A stretch of DNA of 64,000 nt from Candidatus Centipeda massiliensis (GTDB lineage: Bacteria > Bacillota > Negativicutes > Selenomonadales > Selenomonadaceae). The stretch covers positions 368,508-432,507 of the forward strand of contig NZ_LT985756.1 of assembly GCF_900290285.1 (NCBI RefSeq). Reading direction: 5' to 3'. The translations under genes were made by a program, and so were the position numbers. How positions within the stretch are numbered: the stretch's first letter is position 1; each line of letters begins with the position of its first letter. Below, one piece after another: positions 63,834 to 64,000 of this stretch. The notes below the pieces were generated by a model. That model was not told where the DNA came from and ran no database searches. It saw only the letters and a list, made by a program, of their open reading frames with translations.

Positions 63834-63838
63834 AGGTG

Positions 63839-63879
63839 CTGCACGAAGGTATTGCGGGCTTCGTGCAGTATCTTTTTGT
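63839..63879 (+). terminator. Terminator of the two-component operon
   Basis: CTGCACGAAG and CTTCGTGCAG arms with a ten-base loop, followed by TATCTTTTTG. The stem sequence again resembles the GCTGTTGCACGAA ends of the local IS element. Confidence 0.75.
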
Positions 63880-63945
63880 TATGAAAAGTTTATACAAGAA
63901 TAAAAAAGCGCAAAAGTCCCCCATAGCTATCTTGAATGAAAAAAA

Positions 63946-64000
63946 TTATGCAATAGCAACATCCTCTGCGGCATGAGGAAGCCAACCAAGTTTTGTTAAT
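63946..64000 (-). CDS. Possible C-terminus of a gene running off the right edge
   Basis: On the minus strand the last bases read LTKLGWLPHAAEDVAIA followed by TAA (63946-63948). The composition is that of a natural protein end, but only 17 codons are visible and no family can be named. The strand is opposite to the two-component operon, so the genes would converge on the terminator at 63839. Confidence 0.3.
   Translation of the reverse strand, partial: LTKLGWLPHAAEDVAIA

Overview
The window looks like a chromosomal segment of a diderm Firmicute of the Negativicutes, probably Selenomonas or a close relative. The basis is protein character: a beta-barrel outer-membrane protein with a terminal Phe, an OmpA-type protein, Gram-positive-style strong ribosome binding sites and sigma-A promoters, and GC-rich coding sequence. 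No rRNA, tRNA or CRISPR array was seen. The genus is inference only.

Layout. (1) 1-6.5 kb, minus strand: a ZorA/ZorB-like ion-driven motor operon that continues into a TerB-like gene and a long Hsp70/actin-fold ATPase cut by the window edge; this resembles a Zorya-type anti-phage system with an unusual partner. (2) 6.8-12.6 kb: an Rpn-like PD-(D/E)XK gene, then a TPM-LemA operon carrying three paralogous secreted proteins with a DxDxNG calcium-type loop. (3) 12.8-19.7 kb, mostly metabolic: a class I fructose-bisphosphate aldolase, a YegTUV-like set (ADP-ribosylglycohydrolase-family hydrolase, NCS1 permease, PfkB kinase) and a peptide/nickel-type solute-binding lipoprotein. (4) 20.2-29.9 kb, plus strand: a tight five-gene cassette of unknown function: DUF3800 (RNase H-like) protein, a protein with a GrpE-like C-terminus, a complete Hsp70, an alpha-helical protein, and a STAND NTPase with a HEPN-like N-terminus. 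This is the best candidate for an undescribed system. It is bracketed by copies of a roughly 163-bp inverted-repeat element, and a decayed second copy of the aldolase gene lies just beyond its right side. (5) 31.6-50.5 kb, defence island: two AAA/DUF4143 ATPases, an ietA gene with a gutted ietS, a 1271-residue nuclease/NTPase-like protein, a type I restriction-modification operon (hsdM, phase-variable hsdS, AlbA_2 regulator, hsdR) extended by HIRAN and J-domain genes, then Fic and macro-domain genes. (6) 50.6-58.8 kb: three paralogous lipoproteins, a frameshifted IS1182-family element, two secreted proteins and an outer-membrane barrel. (7) 59.4-63.8 kb: a three-gene signalling operon (7TM receptor-like sensor, histidine kinase, NarL-type regulator).

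How it fits together. Two Hsp70-type ATPases, a GrpE-like domain and a J-domain protein all sit among nucleases and sensor NTPases, so chaperone cycles may be used in defence here. A shared palindrome, CTGTCATTTATGACAG, always 23 bp before a -10 box, lies in front of three operons for exported proteins and marks a small local regulon. The inverted-repeat elements sit repeatedly in 5' regions.
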